A stretch of DNA of 32,329 nt, taken from NCBI GenBank assembly GCA_027621915.1, contig JAQCAD010000037.1, positions 1 to 32,329 of the forward strand, written 5' to 3'. Both the position numbers and the translations under genes were made by a program. This stretch comes from Pseudomonadota bacterium. Lineage in GTDB: Bacteria > Pseudomonadota > Gammaproteobacteria > Steroidobacterales > Woeseiaceae. The notes under the pieces are model-generated. The model was not told the DNA's origin. It saw nothing but the letters and a program-made list of their open reading frames with translations, and made no database searches. Positions 1 to 8,502 of this stretch are shown here, one piece after another. Positions within the stretch are counted from its first letter, which is position 1. The number at the start of each line of letters is the position of its first letter.

Positions 1-184
1 GTTTCTGTTGTCATCATTCACCTCGTTATGGCATTTTAACGCCTTAACTCGGTGTCCGGTTTTAGTAGACCACTTCACAGTTTTTGTCGTCGATACGATC
101 ACGAAGCAAAACATTTCCGATTGAGGTAAAGCACCAGACCAACTATGCGGCTGGCATTACAGCTGCTCGAAAGGAGTTATCGAA

Positions 185-412
185 ATGACTGGTTCCGCTG
201 AAAGTCATGTGCCGTGGATCCTGTGGCCGTTTTACGCAATCTGGAAAATTCTTACTTTTATTCTGAATATTACAGGTCGCATTATTTGTGCGGTGCTGGG
301 GTTGTCCCTGATGGTGGCAGGTGTGGCGATATCGCTGAGTATTGTCGGTGCGGTTCTTGGCATCCCGTTGGCCGCGTTTGGCTTCCTGCTCGCTGTTCGG
401 GCACTTTTTTGA
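185..412 (+). CDS. Small two-helix membrane protein, unknown function
   Basis: This 75-residue protein is not recognised as a named family. A strong ribosome binding site (AAGGAG at 171-176, eight bases before the ATG) supports it as a real gene. About residues 9-30 and 34-74 are almost wholly hydrophobic and rich in Gly, Ala, Leu and Val, which predicts two inner-membrane helices with little outside the membrane. The N-terminal Pro-Trp-Ile-Leu-Trp-Pro stretch is aromatic. It lies 47 bases upstream of the cupin gene on the same strand and may be co-transcribed with it. No catalytic motif is visible. The reading frame and its RBS are seen; the membrane location is inferred from composition. 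Confidence 0.7.
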   Translation: MTGSAESHVPWILWPFYAIWKILTFILNITGRIICAVLGLSLMVAGVAISLSIVGAVLGIPLAAFGFLLAVRALF

Positions 413-459
413 TGCGTCCGATCGGCAGGGACTTACCTGTGAATTGATGGGGATTTAGG

Positions 460-783
460 ATGGCCGACAGATACACAGTAAAAAAGGCACTGACACTGGT
501 CGCCGAGTCAGAAGACAACGCCTACGGCGTGCTACTTGAACACGGTACGCTGGAGCTGGGATATTACAAGCCAGATAAAATCGATCCGCAGCAACCGCAT
601 ACCCGGGACGAAATCTACGTCATACAATCTGGCTCTGGCTTCTTCGTTCTCGATGGCGACCGCCACCCATTCGAGACGGGTGAGGCATTGTTTGTGCCGG
701 CAGGCATGGTGCATCGGTTCGAGGACTTCACCGATGATTTCGCCGCCTGGGTCGTGTTTTACGGGCCCGATGGGGGCGAATAG
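460..783 (+). CDS. Cupin-domain protein
   Basis: A 107-residue single-domain cupin, a small cytoplasmic beta-barrel. Motif 1 is seen as PHTRDEIYVIQSGSG (about residues 46-60) and motif 2 as GEALFVPAGMVH (about 73-84). The likely metal ligands are the His and Glu of motif 1 and the His of motif 2. Motif 1 has a single His rather than His-x-His, so metal binding may be weaker or three-liganded. The substrate cannot be told: small cupins of this type include sugar isomerases, dioxygenases and sensors. The ATG is preceded by GGGG about seven bases away. The stop codon overlaps the GTG start of the next gene by one base (TAGTG), so the two are probably translationally coupled. Confidence 0.85.
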   Translation: MADRYTVKKALTLVAESEDNAYGVLLEHGTLELGYYKPDKIDPQQPHTRDEIYVIQSGSGFFVLDGDRHPFETGEALFVPAGMVHRFEDFTDDFAAWVVFYGPDGGE

Positions 784-1298
784 TGCTGGGACGGCAAAAA
801 CTGAAAACCCTGCTTTCCGTCACGGCTGGAGTGACCCTTGTTTCGTTTCATGCGTATGGGGATTTGTTGCAGCTCAACTGGATGACGGGGTGTTGGGCAC
901 CGGCAGGGGCGGATCCGGGGTCCGTAGAACAATGGTCGAGCCCTGCAGGAGGAACGATGTTCGGATTCAATCGAACGGTAAGACAGGGCAAGACAGTTGC
1001 TTTTGAGTACTTGAGAATTGTCGATGAAGGCGACAACGTGATCGTTCTGATCGCGTCTCCGTCCGGACAGGAAACTGCACAGTTTCGAATGAGGGAACAG
1101 ACCGAGCGCGAGATCGTGTTCGAAAACCCCCTGCACGACTTCCCACAACGAATAAGTTATCGTCTCGATGACGGCGGCAATTTACTCGGTCGAATCGAAG
1201 GAAAGATCGATGGTGCAGAACGTATCGTCAACTTTCCAATGTTAAAGATTAGCTGTGATGGTGACGATAACGCCGCCAGTCAATCAAGTATTTTCTAA
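783..1298 (+). CDS. Secreted DUF6265-like protein
   Basis: A 171-residue protein with an N-terminal signal peptide (about residues 1-26: basic start, hydrophobic core, then Ala-Tyr-Gly). It is followed by a lipocalin-like domain of the DUF6265 type. Recognisable family signatures are WMTGCWAP near residue 35, the Pro-Ala-Gly-Gly-Thr-Met-Phe-Gly segment, and the strongly conserved FENPLHDFPQRISYR block around residues 118-132. Family members have no established activity. The gene starts at a GTG overlapping the cupin stop by one base. Its TAA stop interlocks with the stop of the opposing tpm gene. The family call rests on the HDFPQRI block and is fairly secure; the role is unknown, and a periplasmic location is inferred. 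Confidence 0.8.
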   Translation: MLGRQKLKTLLSVTAGVTLVSFHAYGDLLQLNWMTGCWAPAGADPGSVEQWSSPAGGTMFGFNRTVRQGKTVAFEYLRIVDEGDNVIVLIASPSGQETAQFRMREQTEREIVFENPLHDFPQRISYRLDDGGNLLGRIEGKIDGAERIVNFPMLKISCDGDDNAASQSSIF

Positions 1299-1927
1299 CT
1301 CGACAGCCAGACCACTTCCTGAATCGCCGTTAGTCCCGCCGCCCGGAATTTGGGCGGACAGGTATCGATGTCATCTGTCTCGTCAACACGCTGCAGATCA
1401 TCCCAGTACGTTACGATCTCTGCGGGCAGCACAGCAAACGGCGGGCCCTGCACAATGCTTTGGTCATATTCCAATGTAATGATTAATCGAAACGCATCAC
1501 GCCGGAGCAACTGTTTCGTTTGTGCGACGTACTTTGGCCGCATTGACGGTGGCAACGCGACAAGTGCACCACGGTCATACAACGCATCGAACGGCGTTGA
1601 GACAAAGTGGAAGTAATCACCACAATAAATTGAGATCGGCAAGTCATCCGCGCGATAACGATCGAGATGATCGCCATGCGATATCTGAAACGCGAGATTG
1701 TTGTCTGAAAAGAATTCTCGGATGGCAATTTCCGCAAGCTCTACACCTACAACCTCGTGCCCACGCTCCGCAAGCCACAGCAGGTCGGAAGTCTTCCCGC
1801 ACAAGGGAACGAGAACACGGTTTCCACAGTCATTAGGCGGCCAGTGGCATTTAAGCCCGGCATTGCCGTTCGCTTCGTGCCAGCCGGTCCTGCCATTTTT
1901 CCAGCGATCGAGCCAGTCCTCCGTCAC
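1295..1927 (-). CDS. tpm: Thiopurine S-methyltransferase
   Basis: This enzyme transfers a methyl group from SAM to thiopurines and, in bacteria, to selenium and tellurium oxyanions. It is a cytoplasmic class I Rossmann methyltransferase of about 210 residues, normal for the bacterial family. The N-terminal WLDRWKNGRTGWHE (about 5-18) and the motif I segment VLVPLCGKTSDLLWLAERGH (about 38-57) followed by Val-Val-Gly-Val-Glu-Leu are diagnostic. I chose the GTG at 1927, five bases after the doxX stop, because it puts the Trp-x-x-Arg-Trp motif at the position usual for this family. Longer starts at 1966 or 1969 would overlap doxX and add unconserved residues. No strong ribosome binding site precedes any of these starts, so coupling to doxX translation is likely. 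Confidence 0.87.
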   Translation of the reverse strand: MTEDWLDRWKNGRTGWHEANGNAGLKCHWPPNDCGNRVLVPLCGKTSDLLWLAERGHEVVGVELAEIAIREFFSDNNLAFQISHGDHLDRYRADDLPISIYCGDYFHFVSTPFDALYDRGALVALPPSMRPKYVAQTKQLLRRDAFRLIITLEYDQSIVQGPPFAVLPAEIVTYWDDLQRVDETDDIDTCPPKFRAAGLTAIQEVVWLSS

Positions 1928-1931
1928 TGTC

Positions 1932-2411
1932 TTAGCGCAGGAACGGTAGCCGATCGGAAAAACCATCATCGAGGCCGGCAATGCGCCCTGCCGGAACCAT
2001 ACCAAGCACAACAAAGATCACCAGCCAGACTGCATCGTGATTCGTACCGTCAAAAAAACCCTGGCCTTTGGCGAACCAGAAGTTTAATACGAGCAGTGCT
2101 CCGGCTGCCGCGGCGTAGCGGGTCGCCAGCCCCAAAATCATGGCGATACCAATCGAGAATTCGCCCCATGACACGAGAGATGCAAAAACTGCCTTATTGG
2201 GGATCACAATGAATTCGATGAACGACCGATAGAATTCGAATGATTTGTCGGCCTGTGCATTGAGGAACCCTTCCATACCATCCGCAAAGTTACCTCGCTG
2301 AAGTTTGGAAAATCCGTTCCAGGCAAAAAATAGTCCGGTGTATACGCGAAGCATCACGATTGGCCAGTGTTGAATAGCCAAACGGCTTCTCGAATCGATA
2401 CGATCTACCAT
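1932..2411 (-). CDS. DoxX-family membrane protein
   Basis: A 159-residue integral inner-membrane protein of the DoxX type with about four hydrophobic helices. The family signature is the N-terminal LRVYTGLFFAWNGFSKLQRG segment, followed by a loop region and the ASLVSWGEFSIGIAMILGLA helix. A Gly-Gln-Gly-Phe-Phe-Asp-Gly-Thr-Asn-His-Asp stretch precedes the last helix. Members are loosely linked to redox or sulphur metabolism, but no precise role can be assigned. The ATG at 2411 has GAGGAG eight bases upstream; a TTG two codons earlier is less likely. It is the first gene of a two-gene unit with tpm and is divergent from folD. Confidence 0.85.
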   Translation of the reverse strand: MVDRIDSRSRLAIQHWPIVMLRVYTGLFFAWNGFSKLQRGNFADGMEGFLNAQADKSFEFYRSFIEFIVIPNKAVFASLVSWGEFSIGIAMILGLATRYAAAAGALLVLNFWFAKGQGFFDGTNHDAVWLVIFVVLGMVPAGRIAGLDDGFSDRLPFLR

Positions 2412-2616
2412 GTTCAATTCTCCTCGCCACTGAAACAGCGCTTTGGCGGCTCCCGCTCACTCAATGTTAGCACCGGCTCAGGCTGTTTGTGGTGGAAATC
2501 TGGAGGTCCGCTCTGCTGCCGCCAATTCGTTTTCCTTCGCAGACGCCAGAGGTTACTATCTGCGGCCCTGATTTGACCGCCAATATTGTCGGTCGTTAAA
2601 GTTTGGAGACAAATAC

Positions 2617-3501
2617 ATGGCAGCGACGATTATCGATGGCAAAGCCAAAGCGGCAGAATTGTCAGAATCCATATCTGCGGCAACAGCTGTTATGGTGAAA
2701 CAGACGGGCATAAAGCCAGGTTTGTCCGTAGTGATCGTCGGAGAAGACCCCGCCAGCCAGGTCTACGTCAGGAACAAGAAACGGACTGCCGAGGCCTGCG
2801 GTTTCAATTCGATTCAGCATACGCTCCCCGAGGACTCTGCACAGGATGACGTCATCAATCTGATCGAACAGCTAAACGCTGACCCCGCGGTTCACGGCAT
2901 TCTTGTGCAGCTGCCGCTGCCTTCACAGCTTAACGAAGAAAAAATTACACAAGCGATTTTGCCTGGCAAAGATGTTGACGGGTTTCACTTTCAGAATATC
3001 GGTATGTTGACCGCCGGAAATACGGACAGTGCTTTTGTACCGTGCACGCCCGCTGGTTGCATGCTGATGATTGAGGATCATCTGGGTAAGGACTTGTCCG
3101 GTCTCAATGCAGTAATTGTTGGACGTTCCAATATCGTCGGCAAGCCAATGGCCAGTTTGTTGCTGAAAGCAAATGCCACAGTAACCATTTGTCACAGTCG
3201 AACCAGGGACCTGCCATCCGTTACAAGAAATGCGGACATCCTTGTCGCGGCTGTCGGTCGTGCACAGATGGTGAAAGGCGATTGGATCAAACCTGGTGCA
3301 ATAGTCATAGATGTTGGGATCAATCGAATTCAGGTCGATGTTGATGGCGCGTCGAAAAATCGCCTGGTAGGCGACGTCGATTTCGATGAGGCTGTCAGGG
3401 TGGCCGGCGCTATTACCCCGGTACCCGGTGGCGTAGGTCCGATGACTATCGCTTTGCTGATGCTGAATACCCTTCGATCGGCCAAACGATCTGCCAGCTA
3501 G
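2617..3501 (+). CDS. folD: Bifunctional methylenetetrahydrofolate dehydrogenase/cyclohydrolase
   Basis: FolD interconverts 5,10-methylene-THF, 5,10-methenyl-THF and 10-formyl-THF using NADP in cytosolic one-carbon metabolism. The 294-residue length is typical. The catalytic signature Tyr50-Val-Arg-Asn-Lys54 lies in [14 protein letters not shown]. The PGKDVDGFH motif is near residue 118, the nucleotide-binding [18 protein letters not shown] segment is near 165, and the C-terminal [11 protein letters not shown] signature is near 267. GGAG lies eight bases before the ATG. Its TAG stop and the stop of the opposing outer-membrane gene share one CTAG tetranucleotide at 3498-3501. All catalytic motifs look intact. 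Confidence 0.97.
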   Translation: MAATIIDGKAKAAELSESISAATAVMVKQTGIKPGLSVVIVGEDPASQVYVRNKKRTAEACGFNSIQHTLPEDSAQDDVINLIEQLNADPAVHGILVQLPLPSQLNEEKITQAILPGKDVDGFHFQNIGMLTAGNTDSAFVPCTPAGCMLMIEDHLGKDLSGLNAVIVGRSNIVGKPMASLLLKANATVTICHSRTRDLPSVTRNADILVAAVGRAQMVKGDWIKPGAIVIDVGINRIQVDVDGASKNRLVGDVDFDEAVRVAGAITPVPGGVGPMTIALLMLNTLRSAKRSAS

Positions 3502-5126
3502 AAGCTCCTTTTCGATTCTATCGAAAACTGCACACCGTCGATCGATGGGTCTCCATCGATCGGAAATGCAACGTCAATGTGAATAACATCACGTCCACTC
3601 GCTCGAGTTGGAACAAGTCGTAAACCCAAACCTACGTCTTTCAGCCAACCGATAGGCGGAGTCCCCAGCGGGCTATTACCCCAGGTTCGGCCTGCATCGG
3701 CAAATATCGCGCCCCCGATGCGCGCGAGTCTGAACGGATACCAATTTGTGAAATAACGCTGCTCAGCAGTAATAAGAATTTTTGATTCACCCGTCTGGTA
3801 TCGCAGCGGGTAACCACGCAAGCCGTTTTCACCACCCAGATCGACCACGTTGTCGAGATCGAGGTTGTGGCCATAACTGCCCGCGAGAGTCATGAAAAAA
3901 AGTCTTTTCTCGGATATCTGATTGTAATATCGGGCGTCAAACGAAATCTCGTTATTTGCAGCATCTCCATTGTCAAAGCGACCGGTGACCGACGACGACA
4001 GTATCAAAGCTTTCTTCCCGATTGAACCGAAGCCTTTGTGCGCTTCGACCCGATAGATGAGCGAGTCACGGTCAGATCCAAGTTCGTTCGTAGCATATCC
4101 GACACTCGCGAAAAGGCTTGTACCAAGAAAGAAATCTTCTGTGCGCTCTATATGGTCCCTGTTCGAGGCCGATTCGAATTTGTCTTCAATTAGTTCGAAT
4201 CCGAAGAACGGGTAGATCAAGGTTCGATCTGCAGGTATCAACGGTGGCAAAACGCCATCGACCACGCTTGTGAAGTGCTGTTCATCGTGGACCATGCCGG
4301 CTGACCAGCGCCTGACCCATCCTTTCTGAAGGCCCCCGGACCAGCCAACAAATCCGGTGTACCTATCCGTTTCCGCGTCATACTCCGCCGCCTCGTGGCC
4401 AAGCTCGTAGAAGGTCTCTTCCCGCGCATCTTCAAAGAACGTGACGCCGCCAGACCTGAGCGAGTCCAGTGCGTAAAAGGGCCGAACAACGCGAACGTCC
4501 GTCGTGTGCCCGTCAGAGTTGTCTGCCAACTCAAGAAACATGGATGTCCAGCTTGCACCAAGATTTCTGTCGTAGAATTGAAAGCTGGTTGATTCGCGAT
4601 CGACATCGTCGTTGTAACTCAACTGGAGCGACATGCCCCTGCCCAGGAGATTACGCTCCGAGATTTTGACCCCGGTGCGATTTTCACCACCGCTGCGCGA
4701 GGCGGAAAACCCCGGCATCAGCGTCCAGAGGTCGCGTGTCCGGACATGAATATCGACGATGCCATTCTCGACTCTGACGGGTTCAATATCCACGTCGTAG
4801 AGATAGGAATTCTGACGCAGTAGCCTCTCGGATTCTTCGATGAGCCGTACTGAAAACTTGTCCCCCGGACGAAAGAGGAGCTGTTGCCGAATAACCGATT
4901 CGCGAGTCACGATATGCCAGCGATTTGCGAGTCGAAAAAGAGACTTGTTCTCTCCGGGTTGCGTCGGATCGAAAACGTTTTGCCTGTCGTAAGTGACCTC
5001 GCCGACCACCGCTCCCATCGCTTCGAGCGCTTCTGCCGATGGCAATTCATCCTCTGCCGTCACGCGCGCGGGCATCAAAGTCAGGAGCACAGCCAGAATG
5101 ACGGTGTATTTCTCAGTATGTGACAC
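3498..5126 (-). CDS. Omp85-superfamily outer-membrane protein with POTRA domain
   Basis: A 542-residue outer-membrane beta-barrel related to BamA, TamA and ShlB. A signal peptide covers about residues 1-24 (ending Ala-Arg-Val-Thr-Ala-Glu). One POTRA-like domain follows at about 70-137, ending in a conserved [12 protein letters not shown] segment. Alternating beta strands then run to a C-terminal Phe, as expected for recognition by the Bam machine. The GLRGYP motif at 435-440 matches the conserved loop-6 Arg-Gly-Tyr motif of Omp85 barrels. It has fewer POTRA domains than BamA, so it is not the core BamA. A role in surface-protein or lipid export is possible but unproven. The start is a GTG without a clear ribosome binding site. 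Confidence 0.85.
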   Translation of the reverse strand: MSHTEKYTVILAVLLTLMPARVTAEDELPSAEALEAMGAVVGEVTYDRQNVFDPTQPGENKSLFRLANRWHIVTRESVIRQQLLFRPGDKFSVRLIEESERLLRQNSYLYDVDIEPVRVENGIVDIHVRTRDLWTLMPGFSASRSGGENRTGVKISERNLLGRGMSLQLSYNDDVDRESTSFQFYDRNLGASWTSMFLELADNSDGHTTDVRVVRPFYALDSLRSGGVTFFEDAREETFYELGHEAAEYDAETDRYTGFVGWSGGLQKGWVRRWSAGMVHDEQHFTSVVDGVLPPLIPADRTLIYPFFGFELIEDKFESASNRDHIERTEDFFLGTSLFASVGYATNELGSDRDSLIYRVEAHKGFGSIGKKALILSSSVTGRFDNGDAANNEISFDARYYNQISEKRLFFMTLAGSYGHNLDLDNVVDLGGENGLRGYPLRYQTGESKILITAEQRYFTNWYPFRLARIGGAIFADAGRTWGNSPLGTPPIGWLKDVGLGLRLVPTRASGRDVIHIDVAFPIDGDPSIDGVQFSIESKRSF

Positions 5127-5254
5127 AGGGCTAATCTATCACCGGGATCGGTGACTCGTGGCAATATTGTTCACGCTTTCCGCCCTGCTTTGCCGATCGG
5201 GCGTTAGAATGATGCCGAGCAGTCGAAGCCTGCACGCAGAAGGAGCACAGCATT

Positions 5255-6373
5255 TTGAGAAAAACCGGCGAAGAATTCCGGAGCATTTGGCAGAATCCTG
5301 CGGATCCGACCGTTGTGCAGATCATCGATCAACGGCGTCTGCCCCATGAATACGTCGTGCACGATCTTAAAACCTGGCAGGACGGTGCCGATGCCATCAG
5401 TGACATGCTGGTTCGTGGCGCCCCGCTAATCGGTGCTACGGCCGCATGGAGCCTGTACCTTGCAGCGAACCAGCGGAGCGGAAAATCTGACTGCCGGGAA
5501 TGTGTGTTGCGAGCCGCCGAAGCGTTAGGTCTAACTCGACCGACCGCCATCAATCTCAAATGGGCACTTGATCGATGCCGGCGCGTTATCGACGCAGCAA
5601 GCGGCGATTCGGATCTCGTCTCTTTGCTTGAGGTCGAGGCCAGGAGCATTTGCGATGAGGATGTGGAGATTTCTCGCCGAATTGGCGAACACGGACTCAA
5701 GCTCATTGAAGCTATTTCGGCAAGCAAGCCCGGAGAACCAGTCAACATTCTCACGCACTGCAACGCTGGCGCTCTGGCGACCATCAACTATGGCACAGCA
5801 ACTGCACCTGTTTATTTCGCTCATGCCAAAGGGATCGACGTGCATGTATGGGTGGACGAGACGCGCCCGCGCAATCAGGGATCGCAACTGACCGCCTGGG
5901 AGCTCGCAGAAAATGGCGTGCCACACACGCTAATTGTCGACAACGCCGGCGGCCACATCATGCAGCACGGATTGGTTGATATTTGTATTACAGGTACGGA
6001 TCGGACCACTAGAACCGGTGATGTGGCCAACAAGATCGGAACCTACTTAAAAGCGCTTGCTGCACACGACAACAGTGTTCCTTTCTACGTAGCGCTACCG
6101 TCGACAACGATTGACTGGACAATCAGCGACGGAATTCGCGGCATTCCGATCGAAGAACGCGATCCCGATGAGGTCAGCAGGATTTACGGCCGGATTGGCG
6201 ACAGGCTCGAAACGGTCAATACGGTCGCAACAAATACGAAGATCCGGAATTTTGCGTTCGATGTCACACCGGCGAAATTTGTTACCGGACTGATTACCGA
6301 ACAGGGGATTTGCGCGGCTAGCGAGAAAGGACTGACGGAGCTCTTTCCGAATATGGCCGCCCAGAAATCGTGA
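5255..6373 (+). CDS. mtnA: Methylthioribose-1-phosphate isomerase
   Basis: MtnA converts 5-methylthioribose-1-phosphate to methylthioribulose-1-phosphate in salvage of methylthioadenosine, the by-product of polyamine and homoserine-lactone synthesis. The 372-residue length is normal. The RGAPLIGATAAW motif (54-65), THCNAGALATINYGTA with catalytic-type Cys169, TRPRNQGSQLTAWEL near 203, and GTDRTTRTGDVANKIGTYL with Asp249 are all intact. The start is TTG, supported by AGGAG at 5241-5245 nine bases upstream; no in-frame ATG lies nearby. The stop overlaps the start of the class II aldolase gene by three bases, so the two products are probably made together in one pathway. Confidence 0.95.
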   Translation: MRKTGEEFRSIWQNPADPTVVQIIDQRRLPHEYVVHDLKTWQDGADAISDMLVRGAPLIGATAAWSLYLAANQRSGKSDCRECVLRAAEALGLTRPTAINLKWALDRCRRVIDAASGDSDLVSLLEVEARSICDEDVEISRRIGEHGLKLIEAISASKPGEPVNILTHCNAGALATINYGTATAPVYFAHAKGIDVHVWVDETRPRNQGSQLTAWELAENGVPHTLIVDNAGGHIMQHGLVDICITGTDRTTRTGDVANKIGTYLKALAAHDNSVPFYVALPSTTIDWTISDGIRGIPIEERDPDEVSRIYGRIGDRLETVNTVATNTKIRNFAFDVTPAKFVTGLITEQGICAASEKGLTELFPNMAAQKS

Positions 6374-6975
6374 TTGATGAGGGCTACATAAAGTTCGAAT
6401 CCCGCTGGCAATGCACGGACACATTGACCGACCCGGAGATTGTCGAATTAATCAGATGGCGCAATCTGCTCTTCTCTGCCGGATTGATCGGCCATTATGC
6501 AGACATCAACATCGGCTATGGCAACATCAGTGCACGTGTCGATACAAGAAACGAGTTCATCATCAGCGGGACACAGACGGGACATCTGTCGGAAGTGAGC
6601 AACCTGCATTTTGCCCGAGTGACCGAATTCGACATTGAACGAAACAGGGTGTTTTCCGAAGGCGCGACAGAGGCCTCATCTGAGTCGATGACTCATGCGG
6701 CTTTGTATCAGCTGGATCCCGGAATTCGCGCAGTAGTTCATATTCACAGTGATGCAATGTGGCTAGGATTAAAGGATCAAGCACCGACGACAAACGGTGA
6801 TGTCGCCTACGGCACGCCGGAAATGGCCGCTGAGTTCGGTCGACTGTTCCGGGAAACGGATTTTTCCACGACAGGCATTGCGGTGATGGCGGGTCACGGT
6901 GGTGGATTGATTAGTACCGGTGCCAGCGTACAGGAAGCTGCCGAAAAATTTCTGTCTCGTCTCGACGGTTTCTGA
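6370..6975 (+). CDS. Class II aldolase/adducin-family protein, coupled to mtnA
   Basis: A 201-residue zinc-dependent class II aldolase-fold protein. Seen motifs are IGYGNISAR (48-56), a Ser-Gly-Thr-Gln-Thr phosphate-type loop near 66-70, Glu105 in ASSESMTH (catalytic-type acid), His124-Ile-His126 and His176 in GHGGG. Together these give a complete three-histidine metal site. Family members include fuculose-phosphate aldolase and the dehydratase MtnB. The IGYGNIS region and YGTPEMA segment differ from the Ala-Thr-Ser-Gly-Asn-Leu-Ser signature I expect of MtnB. The GTG start lies inside the mtnA stop (GTGA), which implies translational coupling. The gene pairing points to methylthioribulose-1-phosphate as substrate, by dehydration or by aldol cleavage; which one is not settled by sequence. 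Confidence 0.85.
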   Translation: MIDEGYIKFESRWQCTDTLTDPEIVELIRWRNLLFSAGLIGHYADINIGYGNISARVDTRNEFIISGTQTGHLSEVSNLHFARVTEFDIERNRVFSEGATEASSESMTHAALYQLDPGIRAVVHIHSDAMWLGLKDQAPTTNGDVAYGTPEMAAEFGRLFRETDFSTTGIAVMAGHGGGLISTGASVQEAAEKFLSRLDGF

Positions 6976-7015
6976 ATCGAGGTCGCAACGCTCCGAGGCG
7001 GCATAGGGTGTGATG

Positions 7016-8002
7016 ATGAAACTCAGAACCTCGATGATCCTGCTTCTCGTTTTCTCCTGGCTGGTGCAAAAAGTGCTCGCCGACACTGTCGACATTCGTG
7101 AGTGGCTGGTTCCCTGGGCGAACTCTGAACCTGGACCGGCTTATGTCGACACAGGAGGGCGAGTCTGGTTTGTCGGTCAGCGTGCAGATTACGTCGCCAA
7201 TTTTTCACCAGAGACCGGTGAATTCAATCGATACGACTTACAGGCGGGTACGGCGCCGACGGCACTCATTGTCGACTCCAACCGCACGATCTGGTTTGCC
7301 AGCAACAAACGCCGGCACATTGGTTCATTAAATCCATCGACCGGACGTGTTGACGAATTCTCGATGCCGGACAGGAAAGCGAAGGATCCAAGGGCCATGA
7401 CAATCGACCAGGCTGGCGATATCTGGTTCACAGTTGAGGACGGCAACTTTATCGGGCGCCTGATGGTGGCCAATGGCGAAGTGGTTTTGATTCCGATTCC
7501 GACAAAGAAATTCAGACCCCACGGTATCGTAGTGGACTCGGACGGCAATCCTTGGGCCACCTCATCTGAACGAAACATGTTGTTACGGGTGAGTTTGTCA
7601 GACATGTCAGTTACCGAATTCGAAACACCAAATGTGAATTCCAGATTTCGAAAAATCGTAGCAACATCAGATGGCACCGTTTGGTTTACCGATTACGCAC
7701 TTGGACAGATTGGCCGATTCGATCCACGAAACGGCGAATTTTCAGAATGGCCCTTGCCTGGTGGTTCTGACAGCAAACCATCTGGCATTGCCGTCGACAG
7801 AGACGACCGCATCTGGCTTGTTGAAACCGGCCGCATACCGAACAGTCTGATTGGATTTGATACCGGTACCGAAACTTTCCTGACAGTAACCGACATCCCC
7901 AGCGGGGCAGGCTCAGTAGATCACATGCACTACTACGAACCTGCAGGAGAGGTTTGGTTTGGAACGCGGACAAATTATATCGGACGCGCGAAGGTCCACT
8001 AA
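7016..8002 (+). CDS. Secreted Vgb-like beta-propeller protein
   Basis: A 328-residue protein with a signal peptide (about 1-22, ending Val-Leu-Ala-Asp) and about seven repeats of roughly 40 residues. The repeats have a recurring Gly-x-x-Trp-Phe-x ... Ile-Gly-Arg-Phe-Asp-Pro-x-x-Gly-Glu-Phe pattern, the blade signature of the virginiamycin B lyase/streptogramin lyase-like propeller family. Members are often annotated as lyases, but most are uncharacterised exported propellers, and I could not map the catalytic His/Glu set of true Vgb. Possible starts are GTG 7010, ATG 7013 and ATG 7016. I prefer 7016 because AGGG lies seven bases before it. It follows the aldolase gene by about 40 bases and may share its transcript. 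Confidence 0.8.
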   Translation: MKLRTSMILLLVFSWLVQKVLADTVDIREWLVPWANSEPGPAYVDTGGRVWFVGQRADYVANFSPETGEFNRYDLQAGTAPTALIVDSNRTIWFASNKRRHIGSLNPSTGRVDEFSMPDRKAKDPRAMTIDQAGDIWFTVEDGNFIGRLMVANGEVVLIPIPTKKFRPHGIVVDSDGNPWATSSERNMLLRVSLSDMSVTEFETPNVNSRFRKIVATSDGTVWFTDYALGQIGRFDPRNGEFSEWPLPGGSDSKPSGIAVDRDDRIWLVETGRIPNSLIGFDTGTETFLTVTDIPSGAGSVDHMHYYEPAGEVWFGTRTNYIGRAKVH

Positions 8003-8055
8003 GCGAAAATTAGATACGTGGTTTTCAACGTCGGAGCAGGGAAAATGACAGCGCG

Positions 8056-8502
8056 CTATTCCTGATCGTCGCTGTCGACCCTGACCAAAATCGGGTCCAG
8101 GCGGAAGCGATAAATTCTGCAAGACCTTGCCGTTCCGACTATTTGTCCGGGTCCCACTGGCTCGAAGCTTGATTTCTTCATTGCCAGAAGTGCCGGCCTG
8201 GCAAAAATGCGGTGGCTGCTCTCGGTCACGACCGGTCGGGAAATCTGCCCGTTGGCCTTAATCTTGAAACAGACTGTTGTTTCCCCTTCTATTCTGTCGC
8301 GACGGGCGATCGAAGGGTATTTCGGGAATGCCGTCACGGCCGGGCTTCTATCGGTATTCAAGTCGATGAAGTGCGTAACGTCGGGCGAGTCCTGTGCAAT
8401 GGCAATCGCCGTTGCCAGGACGGTCACTGCAACAACACAGCACACGGCCGCGACAGATGGCCGACCTGAACTACGGCTGCTGTGGGTCCCCTGTATTTTC
8501 AT
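8056..8502 (-). CDS. TonB C-terminal-domain protein
   Basis: A 148-residue protein. A hydrophobic anchor or signal segment covers about 17-37 and is followed by a short linker. A TonB C-terminal-type domain follows: FPKYPSIARRDRIEGETTVC at about 60-79, then the Phe-Lys-Ile-Lys-Ala-Asn-Gly-Gln-Ile strand and the FARPALLAMKKSSFEP helix-strand. It lacks the long proline-rich periplasm-spanning linker of canonical TonB, so it may not energise outer-membrane receptors and could be a small periplasmic TonB-like protein. I chose the ATG at 8502; a longer frame upstream lies inside the TPR gene. The start overlaps the end of the TPR gene by 32 bases, so they form one unit. Confidence 0.78.
   Translation of the reverse strand: MKIQGTHSSRSSGRPSVAAVCCVVAVTVLATAIAIAQDSPDVTHFIDLNTDRSPAVTAFPKYPSIARRDRIEGETTVCFKIKANGQISRPVVTESSHRIFARPALLAMKKSSFEPVGPGQIVGTARSCRIYRFRLDPILVRVDSDDQE

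Noticed and set aside
2573-2602. TTGACC and TAAAGT as a promoter for folD
   Set aside because: The -35 is good, but the implied transcript start (about 2609) would exclude the obvious GGAG ribosome binding site at 2605-2608.
5139-5154. TCACC-GGGATC-GGTGA hairpin upstream of mtnA as a SAM-type riboswitch
   Set aside because: It is a lone five-base stem with none of the conserved SAM riboswitch junction sequences.
7016-8002. Streptogramin (virginiamycin B) lyase as an antibiotic-resistance gene
   Set aside because: Only the propeller repeats match. The catalytic residue set could not be located with confidence, and the protein has a signal peptide, so a resistance role is not supported.
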